From the NCBI GenBank assembly GCA_938041005.1, contig CALHZJ010000005.1, positions 1 through 21,316 on the forward strand: 21,316 bases of DNA, in the 5' to 3' direction. Under the pieces are notes generated by a model that saw nothing but the letters and a program-made list of their open reading frames with translations, searched no databases and was not told the origin of the DNA. This DNA comes from an uncultured Candidatus Saccharibacteria bacterium. GTDB taxonomy: Bacteria; Patescibacteriota; Saccharimonadia; Saccharimonadales; Saccharimonadaceae. Made by a program: the position numbers and the translations under genes. Below, piece after piece: positions 15,068 through 21,316 of the stretch (positions are counted from its first letter, which is position 1; every line of letters starts with the position of its first letter).

Positions 15068-17496
15068 AGCCGAGATTTAATTACGACAGTTTGCGGGCTC
15101 AGAAGGCGCGATTTTCTGTAAGGTTTGGCAATGCTTGGCATATCGTGGCGATAGCTGTTGGCATTATGATGGTGTTGCTTGGTTTGTGGTCGTTGATTGA
15201 ACACGGGGCGATTGGCTGGCTATTATTTGGTCTGAGTGGCCCGATGATTATGGTGTCGATTTGGTGGGAAAAAGACTTAAAGACTGCGGAGATTAGTAAA
15301 AATCCTAAGACGATTGACGATGTGATGGCGGCAGACGTTTTGGGTAAATTGCCGCGCAGACCGACGCCGATTGATATTGCTGAGGCGATTACAGGCACGC
15401 GAGCCGGGCAATTTTTGTCAGTGCGACTGGGATTGACGCCGAATTTCTTGCGTAATATTTCCGTCGATAATCCGGATCGAACGGAGCAGATTTGGAAAGC
15501 GGCGATTGAAATTTGGCAGAGCACGGAAAGTCCGAAGATTACTAGCGCGGTTTTGGCGGCGGCAATAGTAAAGCAATTGCCACAACACGATTCTTTGCTG
15601 GCGAATATGAAGATCGATTTTCATGATATCGAGGAGACTATTCGATGGTACGAGCGAATAAAGGCGCTGATTGATCAATATAAAGAGAAGCCGCTAAATA
15701 CGGGCGGAATTGCTAGGGATTGGTCTTTTGGTTATACGCCGCTGCTGAGTCGATTTGCTCAGAATATTAGCGTCAGTGTATCTGGTGGCGCGTTTACAAC
15801 TAAGTTAGCTGCGCACGAGGAGGCGCTGGGGCAGATGCTTAAAACGTTTAGTTCTGGCGGGCGGCAGAACATTACGCTGGTTGGTGCTGACGGCGCTGGA
15901 AAAAGCACTGTAGTGTCGGCGTTTGCGGAAATGTTGATCGACGGACATCGAGGCGTTCCTGGCTCGCTGATGTATCAGCAGGTTTTTATGCTGGACGCGT
16001 CGTCGTTGATTAGCGTAGCGTCGGGTCGCGGGGAATTGGAAAATCTAGTCACGATGATTTTGAACGAGGCTTTTCTGTCGAAAAACGTGATTTTATGTCT
16101 GGACAATGCGCAATTATTCTTCGAAGAAGGCGTTGGTTCGGTTGACCTTAGTAATGTGCTATTGCCAATTCTGGAGGCGGGCAGACTTAGGACGATTTTA
16201 ACGATGGACGATCAGCGATTTTTGCAAATTTCCCAGACTAAGCCACAGCTTGCTCATGCTTTGAATACAATTGCAATTCAGCCGTCAAACGAGCCCGAAA
16301 CTATGAAAATCATGCGCGATCAATTGGTTTTATTTGAGGCGCAGCACAAAGTGACATATATGTATCAGGCGCTGGCGGAGGCGTATCGTGTTGGCGATCG
16401 TTATGTTCAAGATTTGGTAATGCCAGGTAAGGCGTTGAAAATTTTGGAAGCAGCAGCAAGTTATGCGAGTGGCGGGCTAGTGACCGCGCAATCTGTGGAT
16501 GATGCGATTGAGAAGACTCTTGGCATAAAAATTTCAGTAGCATCTTTGAACGACGAAAAGGAAAAATTGTTAAACTTGGAGTCGTTAATTCATCAGCGAA
16601 TGATTAATCAAACGCGGGCCGTGACAGTTGTTTCTGACGCTATTCGCCGCGCGCGCACAGGTGTTAGAAATCAGAATCGACCGATTGGCGCGTTTCTGTT
16701 TCTTGGTCCGACTGGTGTTGGTAAAACGGAGCTTTCGAAAGCTTTGGCGGATGTTTATTTTGGCGGTGAGGGCAATATGATTCGCTTGGATTTGAACGAA
16801 TTTGTCAGGCCGGATGACGTGGCTAGGTTAATTGCGGATGGTTCGCGAGATCCGGGAAGTTTGACTGCTCAAGTACAGAAGCGCCCGTTCTCTGTCGTGC
16901 TTTTGGATGAAATTGAAAAGGCTCACCCTCAGGTCTTGACGACGCTTCTTCAGCTTTTGGACGAAGGAATACTTCGCGATGAAAATAACCGAGAAATTAG
17001 TTTTCGCGATACGATTGTAATTGCGACGTCAAATGCTGGCGCGGATAGAATTCGTGAATATATTGAGCGGGGCTATCAATTGGAACAATTCGAGCAGACA
17101 TTTATTAACGAGTTGATTAATGCCAATTTATTCCGCCCAGAATTCTTGAACCGTTTTGATGAAATCGTTTTGTTCCGTCCGCTAGGAAAAGAGGAGCTAC
17201 TGCAGGTTGTTGATTTGATTTTGGCGGGAGTCAATAAGACCTTGGCGCCGCAAAAAATTCAAGTTGCGGTCGAGGAAGAAGGTAAGAAATTGCTAGTCGA
17301 GGCTGGCTATGATCCAAGATTGGGAGCTCGCCCGATGCGTCGCGTCGTCCAGCGTGCTGTCGAGAATACTGTCGCCAAGCAAATGCTAGCTGGCACAATT
17401 GCGCCTGGATCAACTACAATTATTACCACCGAACAAATCCGCCAGATCTTAAGCAGCCAAGCTCCTCAAGTGTCAGTGATTACCCCAAACAGTTAG
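15058..17496 (+). CDS. Membrane-anchored two-domain AAA+ ATPase, Clp/Hsp100-like, with degenerate first ATPase domain
   Basis: The 812-residue protein looks like a ClpA/B/C relative tied to the membrane. Two hydrophobic helices (about residues 28-47 and 50-70) come first, then a Clp-N-like region (about 85-200). AAA domain 1 has Walker A GADGAGKST (276-284), but the Walker B site is LCLDNA (Asp349-Asn350), so the catalytic Glu is Asn, and the usual arginine-finger ERR is replaced (AHALNTIAI). AAA domain 2 is intact: GPTGVGKTE (550-558), Walker B LLDEIEKAH (Asp617-Glu618), Arg699 in FLNRFDEI and sensor 2 GARPMRR. No clear ClpP-binding IGF/IGL loop is seen between sensor 1 and the finger. The start at 15058 has a GGGAG site 7 bases upstream. 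Role: probably unfolding or remodelling of membrane proteins; substrate unknown. Confidence 0.85.
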   Translation: MEIEPRFNYDSLRAQKARFSVRFGNAWHIVAIAVGIMMVLLGLWSLIEHGAIGWLLFGLSGPMIMVSIWWEKDLKTAEISKNPKTIDDVMAADVLGKLPRRPTPIDIAEAITGTRAGQFLSVRLGLTPNFLRNISVDNPDRTEQIWKAAIEIWQSTESPKITSAVLAAAIVKQLPQHDSLLANMKIDFHDIEETIRWYERIKALIDQYKEKPLNTGGIARDWSFGYTPLLSRFAQNISVSVSGGAFTTKLAAHEEALGQMLKTFSSGGRQNITLVGADGAGKSTVVSAFAEMLIDGHRGVPGSLMYQQVFMLDASSLISVASGRGELENLVTMILNEAFLSKNVILCLDNAQLFFEEGVGSVDLSNVLLPILEAGRLRTILTMDDQRFLQISQTKPQLAHALNTIAIQPSNEPETMKIMRDQLVLFEAQHKVTYMYQALAEAYRVGDRYVQDLVMPGKALKILEAAASYASGGLVTAQSVDDAIEKTLGIKISVASLNDEKEKLLNLESLIHQRMINQTRAVTVVSDAIRRARTGVRNQNRPIGAFLFLGPTGVGKTELSKALADVYFGGEGNMIRLDLNEFVRPDDVARLIADGSRDPGSLTAQVQKRPFSVVLLDEIEKAHPQVLTTLLQLLDEGILRDENNREISFRDTIVIATSNAGADRIREYIERGYQLEQFEQTFINELINANLFRPEFLNRFDEIVLFRPLGKEELLQVVDLILAGVNKTLAPQKIQVAVEEEGKKLLVEAGYDPRLGARPMRRVVQRAVENTVAKQMLAGTIAPGSTTIITTEQIRQILSSQAPQVSVITPNS

Positions 17497-18224
17497 TTGA
17501 GTTTCTTGACGATAGATTTAGCCAACTCCCTATTAAATGGCGCCACTGCCGCCACAGCTACCGCGCCAACACCTCTCATAAGCGCGCGAGCCTTAGCTTT
17601 GAAGCGTTCTTCGATTGCCATATTTGGATTTGAAGTGTCAATCTTTGGTGATTCAGACAAAAATGCCAACCGCACAGCTCTTGCGCCCAGTGCCAGACTC
17701 CTCTTTGTATCGCCAGCCAGCGCTTCAGCGAAGCCTGTACGAGCAGTAAAGTTAATGTCGTATTGTTCAATCTTGCGGTCCTTGTCGGTAGCATGCTTGC
17801 GAGACTCTTCAATATAGCGCAGGCCTTTGCTTAGATTTTCTGTTGCCCGTTGAGAGTTTTCCTGATTATCATAAGAAGGGTCTGTTACGATAAGCTGCAG
17901 CTGCAGGGTTCCGAGCGTTGCGACGCTCGCGCCTAGTTCACGTAGTGTACTGCGATTCTCTTCTTCTTCTTCGACCAAAGCTTTGTGTTGCTCCACTGCT
18001 TCAGTAGCCCATTTTTCGGATTCATCGTAGTCGCCTTGATGGCGGTAGGCGGCACTTAAATCACGAGCAGCACGGGCTTGTTCGGATAAGTTTGGCGCCA
18101 AATTATAAGCCAGGGAGGCTAATATGGCCGCCTGCTCGAAATCTTTCTCGCGTATTGCTTTTAGAACGGCTTCCATTACGCTAGGGAAGTCATTTATAGG
18201 CCTTTGTTCGTTAGTCTCCATCAT
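17493..18224 (-). CDS. TPR-like helical repeat protein of unknown function
   Basis: A 243-residue soluble, largely helical protein. Repeats of TPR character can be read: EKDFEQAAILASLAYNLAP, then ARDLSAAYRHQGDYDESEKW, and later segments with similar helix pairs (ENLSKGLRYIEES; GFAEALAGDTKRSLALGARA). These resemble tetratricopeptide repeats, which bind other proteins. The C-terminal end (GVGAVAVAAVAPFN) is mildly hydrophobic and Ala-rich. I chose the ATG at 18224 (ATGATG) because a TATAAA box lies 7 bases upstream; the longer in-frame start at 18260 would precede the promoter. Its stop shares TTAG with the AAA+ ATPase stop. A partner cannot be named. Confidence 0.7.
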   Translation of the reverse strand: MMETNEQRPINDFPSVMEAVLKAIREKDFEQAAILASLAYNLAPNLSEQARAARDLSAAYRHQGDYDESEKWATEAVEQHKALVEEEEENRSTLRELGASVATLGTLQLQLIVTDPSYDNQENSQRATENLSKGLRYIEESRKHATDKDRKIEQYDINFTARTGFAEALAGDTKRSLALGARAVRLAFLSESPKIDTSNPNMAIEERFKAKARALMRGVGAVAVAAVAPFNRELAKSIVKKLN

Positions 18225-18231
18225 GATCCTA

Positions 18232-18260
18232 TTTATACCACTATTTAATATAAAAAGCAA
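18232..18260 (-). promoter_or_regulatory. Promoter of the TPR-like gene, leaderless arrangement
   Basis: On the minus strand TTGCTT (about 18255-18260) and TATAAA (18232-18237) are separated by 17 bases, and the -10 ends 7 bases before the ATG. It lies just downstream of the tRNA-Arg terminator. Confidence 0.5.
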
Positions 18261-18277
18261 GCAATTTATAGATATAA

Positions 18278-18302
18278 TTAAAACCCGTCACAATAACGGG
18301 CT
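18278..18302 (-). terminator. Terminator of the tRNA-Arg pair
   Basis: On the minus strand AGCCCGT and ACGGGTT form a 7-bp stem (one G-U pair) around loop TATTGTG, followed by TTAATTA. It starts 4 bases after the CCA end of tRNA-Arg(CCG). The T-run is short, so strength is uncertain. Confidence 0.6.
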
Positions 18303-18306
18303 AATC

Positions 18307-18383
18307 TGGTACCCTGCACAGGAATCGAACCTGCAACCTTTGGTACCGGAAACCAACGCTCTATCCAGTTGAGCTAACGGGGC
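18307..18383 (-). tRNA. tRNA-Arg (anticodon CCG)
   Basis: A 77-base cloverleaf with D arm GCTC...GAGC, anticodon stem TTGGT/ACCAA, loop TTCCGGT giving anticodon CCG (reads CGG), T arm GCAGG/CCTGT with TTCGATT loop and an encoded ACCA end. The acceptor (GCCCCGT with GCAGGGT) contains a C5-A68 mismatch and terminal G-U wobbles, unusual for a functional tRNA but compatible with the otherwise intact fold. It is the second of two tandem tRNA-Arg genes. Confidence 0.93.
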
Positions 18384-18407
18384 GCGTGTCTTGTTAATGC
18401 AATAAAA

Positions 18408-18484
18408 TGGTACACCCGGCAAGATTCGAACTTGCGACCCCTTGGTTCGAAGCCAAGTACTCTAATCCGCTGAGCTACGGGTGC
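18408..18484 (-). tRNA. tRNA-Arg (anticodon UCG)
   Basis: A 77-base cloverleaf: acceptor GCACCCG with CGGGTGT (G1-U72 wobble), anticodon stem CTTGG/CCAAG with loop CTTCGAA giving anticodon TCG (reads CGA, possibly others by wobble), T arm GCAAG/CTTGC with TTCGAAT loop and encoded ACCA. It is 24 bases upstream of tRNA-Arg(CCG) and shares its promoter. Confidence 0.96.
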
Positions 18485-18494
18485 GTATGAAGTT

Positions 18495-18522
18495 ATTATA
18501 TCATAGATGACGGTCGAGTAAA
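18495..18522 (-). promoter_or_regulatory. Promoter of the tandem tRNA-Arg genes
   Basis: On the minus strand TTTACT (18517-18522) and a perfect TATAAT (18495-18500) are 16 bases apart; the -10 ends 10 bases before the first tRNA. Its -35 nearly touches the divergent murB -10. Confidence 0.65.
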
Positions 18523-18523
18523 A

Positions 18524-18532
18524 TGATATACT
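18524..18532 (+). promoter_or_regulatory. Extended -10 promoter of murB, leaderless arrangement
   Basis: TG-A-TATACT is an extended -10 pattern whose hexamer ends 6 bases before the murB ATG at 18539. Extended -10 promoters need no strong -35, which fits the lack of one here. Confidence 0.6.
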
Positions 18533-18538
18533 ATATGC

Positions 18539-19564
18539 ATGGACGTCATGACTAATATATCACTGAAACAATACACGACTATGAAATTGGGAGGTGAGGC
18601 TCGCTATATGGCGACGGCGGATTCTGCTGGTGATGTTGTGTCGCTATATCGTAATGCCCGAAAGGAAAATTTGCCGATTTTTGTGTTGGGTGGCGGCAGT
18701 AATGTGATTACGCATGACGAGGTTTTTGAAGGAATCGTACTGTTGAATAAGATCAAAGGTTTTGAGGTTATATCTGAAACCGACGAAACAACTGATGTGA
18801 AAATTGGTGCGGGCGAAGTCTGGGATGAGGTTGTTGAGAAGGCTATTGAGCTTGGACTTCAGGGAATTGAGGCTATGTCGGGAATTCCCGGAACGGCTGG
18901 AGCTGCGCCGGTCCAGAACGTTGGGGCGTACGGTCAAGAAATTGCTGACACGTTGATTAGTCTGGAGGCTTACGATTCAAAAACCGACACAATCGTAACT
19001 ATTTCTGCCGATGAATGTGATTTTTCTTATCGAAATAGCATTTTTCGCGACAAAGAAAAAGGGCGATATTGCATTCTGAATATTACTTTGCGCCTAAATA
19101 AAGCAGAGCCGAAACCGCCGTATTATGCTTCTTTACAGAGATATATTGATGAGAATGATATTCGTGAGGTCAACTTGTCGGTGATTCGCGTGGCAGTTCT
19201 TAATATTCGTTCGGAAAAATTGCCAGACCCAGCGGAATTGCCAAGTGCGGGTTCTTTCTTCAAAAATGCGCTGGTTGAAAAATGGAAATTGGAAGAATTG
19301 CAAAAAGAATATAGCGACATTCCAAATTATGCAATGTCTGACGGAAGATATAAAATCCCGACAGGTTGGTTGATAGATAAGGCTGGCTTAAGGGGTTATC
19401 GCAGTCATGGCATGAGGGTTTATGAAAAAAATGCCCTGGTGTTGGTCAATGAGTCGGCAACTGGCTATGACGATTTGGCAGCAATTCGTGAGCAAATTAT
19501 TCAAACAGTTTATGATAAATTTGGTATAAGAATTGAACAAGAACCGTTGGAGCTTTCTTTGTAA
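18539..19564 (+). CDS. murB: UDP-N-acetylenolpyruvoylglucosamine reductase MurB
   Basis: MurB is the FAD enzyme that reduces UDP-GlcNAc-enolpyruvate with NADPH to UDP-MurNAc in peptidoglycan synthesis. The 341-residue protein has the N-terminal TTMKLGGEARYM segment, the FAD-binding VLGGGSNVIT and SGIPGTAGAAPVQNVGAYG motifs, FSYRNSIFRD, and the proton-donor serine Ser239 in AGSFFKN. A Glu-rich end (RIEQEPLEL) holds the likely catalytic Glu. The YRNSIF loop and length point to the type I (E. coli-like) form. The ATG at 18539 is preferred over the one at 18548 because of the -10 box 6 bases upstream. It stands alone, divergent from the tRNA-Arg pair. Confidence 0.95.
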   Translation: MDVMTNISLKQYTTMKLGGEARYMATADSAGDVVSLYRNARKENLPIFVLGGGSNVITHDEVFEGIVLLNKIKGFEVISETDETTDVKIGAGEVWDEVVEKAIELGLQGIEAMSGIPGTAGAAPVQNVGAYGQEIADTLISLEAYDSKTDTIVTISADECDFSYRNSIFRDKEKGRYCILNITLRLNKAEPKPPYYASLQRYIDENDIREVNLSVIRVAVLNIRSEKLPDPAELPSAGSFFKNALVEKWKLEELQKEYSDIPNYAMSDGRYKIPTGWLIDKAGLRGYRSHGMRVYEKNALVLVNESATGYDDLAAIREQIIQTVYDKFGIRIEQEPLELSL

Positions 19565-19565
19565 T

Positions 19566-19581
19566 AAGCATAGGCTTTTTT
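19566..19581 (+). terminator. Weak possible terminator after murB
   Basis: AAGC and GCTT form a 4-bp stem with loop ATAG, followed by T's up to 19581, directly after the murB stop. The stem is short, so this is tentative. Confidence 0.25.
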
Positions 19582-19593
19582 GTAAAACTGCGC

Positions 19594-19599
19594 TACAAT
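19594..19599 (+). promoter_or_regulatory. -10 box of the prepilin operon, leaderless arrangement
   Basis: TACAAT ends 6 bases before the ATG of the first prepilin gene. No clear -35 is seen and no Shine-Dalgarno sequence fits. Confidence 0.55.
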
Positions 19600-19605
19600 A
19601 CTAAT

Positions 19606-20091
19606 ATGAACCGTAGGATGGGTGGTTATACGTTAATCGAGTTGGCGATAGTTGTGGTGGTTGTGTCTATTTTAGTTGGAGTTACTTTGGTTGGTGGTGA
19701 TAGGTTTTTAAATCGAACTAGAGATGAGCGTCAGCGCGCCAATGCTGCCACACTATCTCTGAAGCTGGAGCGATATTATAAATATAATAGTGTTAGTGGT
19801 ATCGGCCACGAGTATCCTTCTTGTGCTGATTTGATTAAAAATTTCTCGTCAATTGTGGGTGATGATTCGTTGAAAAAAGAAATGGTTAGATGTGATTTGA
19901 TCGACTTTGATAACATAAAGCCTGGTGAGCTATTCTATGGAACGTCTAATATAGATGATGGAGATTGTACGAAGCCAGCTTCTGGTCCTATAACTGACGT
20001 AGTGGCGGCAACTTGCACTAAATACGCCATTGTTTATAGAGAGCGTTCGACGGGAATAATAAAAATTGTGAATAGCATATGGAGAGATTAA
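19606..20091 (+). CDS. Type IV prepilin-like protein 1
   Basis: A 161-residue protein with a class III signal: MNRRMGG then YTLIELAIVVVVVSILVG. The prepilin peptidase would cut between Gly7 and Tyr8, leaving Glu at +5, and the next 20 residues form the hydrophobic helix that anchors pilins before assembly. The globular part has four cysteines (in PSCADL, MVRCDL, DGDCTK, AATCTK), which could form two disulfides. It may be a pilin or a minor pseudopilin; the name cannot be set from sequence alone. It heads a three-gene operon and is probably assembled by the PilB/PilC machine encoded 17 kb away. Confidence 0.88.
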   Translation: MNRRMGGYTLIELAIVVVVVSILVGVTLVGGDRFLNRTRDERQRANAATLSLKLERYYKYNSVSGIGHEYPSCADLIKNFSSIVGDDSLKKEMVRCDLIDFDNIKPGELFYGTSNIDDGDCTKPASGPITDVVAATCTKYAIVYRERSTGIIKIVNSIWRD

Positions 20092-20534
20092 TGAAAAATA
20101 GTGATGGTTTTACTATAGTTGAAGTAGCGGTTACTTTGGTCATTATTGGTATTTTTTCGATGGTTATTTTAATGATGCAAACCCAGGTCAGCAATATATC
20201 CGTCTTAGAAGTGCAGCACACGAAGGCTAGCTATTTGGCGTACAGCAATATGCGTAAGTATGCAAACGACTCTCCTCCTGTGTGGTTTAAGTGTGTAGAT
20301 CCTCCTAGAGCTCCAGGCTCCAGATATACGGTTATGACCAGTACAGGTAGAGTTGATGGATTGCCGGGAATGGTTAGGCAGGAAGTGTATGCTTCGGCTC
20401 CATATGGATGTTTAAGTGGCACGACAAGTTTTGGTATGCCAATTAAAGTAGAGTCTGTTGTAGAGTATGGATTGCCAAGCTCTGGCACCGGCAGTGGAAG
20501 AAAGGTTGTACATGCGACATACGCAGCGTTTTAG
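20091..20534 (+). CDS. Type IV prepilin-like protein 2
   Basis: A 147-residue protein starting MKNSDG then FTIVEVAVTLVIIGIFSMV, a class III prepilin signal cut between Gly6 and Phe7 with Glu at +5. I chose the ATG at 20091, which overlaps the previous stop (TAATG) and has GGAGAG a few bases upstream, over the in-frame ATG at 20079. The globular domain has two cysteines (WFKCVD and YGCLSG), a likely disulfide as in many minor pilins. A PulI/GspI- or PilV-like role is possible but not shown. Confidence 0.85.
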   Translation: MKNSDGFTIVEVAVTLVIIGIFSMVILMMQTQVSNISVLEVQHTKASYLAYSNMRKYANDSPPVWFKCVDPPRAPGSRYTVMTSTGRVDGLPGMVRQEVYASAPYGCLSGTTSFGMPIKVESVVEYGLPSSGTGSGRKVVHATYAAF

Positions 20535-21316
20535 AGAAAGTGGGTTTACTGTAGCCGAGCTGGCGATGGTCATGGTGATTATTGCTATGATTGTCGGCGT
20601 GTTTAGTCAGATGTTAATTTCAGCAAACCAAAGCGCATCCATAAGTAAAGCAAGAGTTGATATTAATCGTAGTCTTCACATTTCTATGGATGCAATTGAA
20701 ACTGACGTGAGGCAAACTTTGCGTTTTAAGGTGAGCAGTCGCGATTGGGAAGACACTCTTGCTACGGATAGAAATTTCACTGGCGCGACGCCTAGAGAAT
20801 GGAGATATAGGAGCAATCCATACTCGAGCGGTGCCGTTCATGATCCCGAGAAAAACTCATTAATATTATTGCAGTACGCTACTACTATGGGTCGTGGTTC
20901 CAATACTCGAGAAATTGTCTATTTAAGGACTCCCAGGTTTGACTGTGCGGCGAATAAAACTCAGCAGCCAAAGTATAAGAAGATAGTAATTTATTTCTTA
21001 AAAGACGGCGAGTTGCATCGTCGTACCTTATATAATGATTTGGTAGACACTTACAATCCGTATACAGTAGAGCCTGCTAATTATTTCTGCATGAATAGTA
21101 TAGACAACATCAAGTTTAAGAGCCGTGCGGTATCGATATATCGAGATACAATTTTAGCGACGGGTGTTTCAGAGTTTAAGATTAATTATTATGATGGAAA
21201 TACGTTGATAAGTAAGAATAGCGACCCGGGTAATAGCGATAAATCATTTCTTAATGCTGCAGATAGTGTAGAAATTACTCTGACAATTCAATCACCTAGC
21301 AAGCAAGTTTCTGATT
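20512..21316 (+). CDS. Type IV prepilin-like protein 3, cut by the window end
   Basis: At least 268 residues, open to the window edge. It starts MRHTQRFRESG then FTVAELAMVMVIIAMIVGV, a class III prepilin signal with cleavage at Gly11 and Glu at +5. The larger body, with segments such as EIVYLRTPRFDC and KIVIYFLKDGELHRRTLYN, resembles the PilW/PulJ-type minor pilins, which have a longer beta-rich domain. The start overlaps the end of the previous gene by 23 bases, with AAAGG 6 bases upstream, so the three prepilins are translated as a coupled set. The assignment to PilW/PulJ is an inference from size and order. Confidence 0.85.
   Translation, partial: MRHTQRFRESGFTVAELAMVMVIIAMIVGVFSQMLISANQSASISKARVDINRSLHISMDAIETDVRQTLRFKVSSRDWEDTLATDRNFTGATPREWRYRSNPYSSGAVHDPEKNSLILLQYATTMGRGSNTREIVYLRTPRFDCAANKTQQPKYKKIVIYFLKDGELHRRTLYNDLVDTYNPYTVEPANYFCMNSIDNIKFKSRAVSIYRDTILATGVSEFKINYYDGNTLISKNSDPGNSDKSFLNAADSVEITLTIQSPSKQVSD

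Noticed and set aside
14707..15204. A 165-residue minus-strand frame opposite the membrane protein and AAA+ start
   Set aside because: Both sense frames are supported by promoter, Shine-Dalgarno site and membrane helices; this frame has none of these.
18124..18372. A plus-strand frame running across the tRNA-Arg region
   Set aside because: It runs over a terminator and a tRNA gene read on the other strand, and its first half is antisense to the TPR-like gene.
1..21316. CRISPR arrays, insertion sequences, phage or toxin-antitoxin genes
   Set aside because: I saw no regularly spaced repeats, transposase or integrase motifs, terminal inverted repeats or recognisable toxin or antitoxin folds.

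Overview
The window reads as chromosomal DNA of a small-genome bacterium of the Candidate Phyla Radiation, most likely a Saccharibacteria (TM7) relative; this is inference from content and style, not a database match. The signs are very short gene spacing, start codons placed a few bases after a -10 box, type IV pilus genes, a MurT/GatD pair, RNase Y, a shortened TsaB, salvage-only NAD genes and a membrane-anchored Clp-like ATPase. TGA acts as a normal stop (end of tsaE), so the genetic code is standard here. I see no insertion sequence, phage gene, CRISPR array or rRNA, and no gene-free stretch over 300 bases.

Layout. 1-2888 (minus): pilB then pilC (cut by the window edge), the type IV pilus assembly ATPase and platform protein. 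2949-6584 (plus): tsaE-tsaB (tRNA t6A synthesis), then rny (RNase Y), a Nudix hydrolase and gpmA joined by TAATG overlaps. 6581-10575 (minus): an NAD salvage block with nrtR (degenerate-Nudix repressor, own promoter), then pncA, pncB and a Nudix-kinase fusion protein. 10718-11146 (plus): tRNA-Pro(UGG), a terminator and an unknown 87-residue protein. 11143-14642 (minus): murT-gatD (lipid II amidation) and a GT39-type membrane glycosyltransferase. 14687-17496 (plus): a small membrane protein and a two-domain AAA+ (Hsp100/Clp-like) ATPase with two N-terminal membrane helices and a first ATPase domain that looks inactive. 17493-18484 (minus): a helical TPR-like protein and two tandem tRNA-Arg genes (CCG, UCG). 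18539-21316 (plus): murB, then three consecutive genes with class III prepilin signals, the last cut by the window end.

Two architectural themes stand out. First, at least eight genes that begin transcription units have a -10-like hexamer ending 5-7 bases before the start codon, which predicts leaderless mRNAs; rny and pncA are exceptions with longer leaders and Shine-Dalgarno sites, and both carry candidate control structures. Second, all three convergent gene pairs share stop codons in exactly four bases (TTAA, TTAA, TTAG), leaving no intergenic space for terminators.

Functionally, the genes cover pilus assembly, cell-wall building and amidation, NAD recycling from imported nicotinamide or nicotinate under ADP-ribose/NAD control, tRNA modification, RNA turnover and protein remodelling at the membrane.
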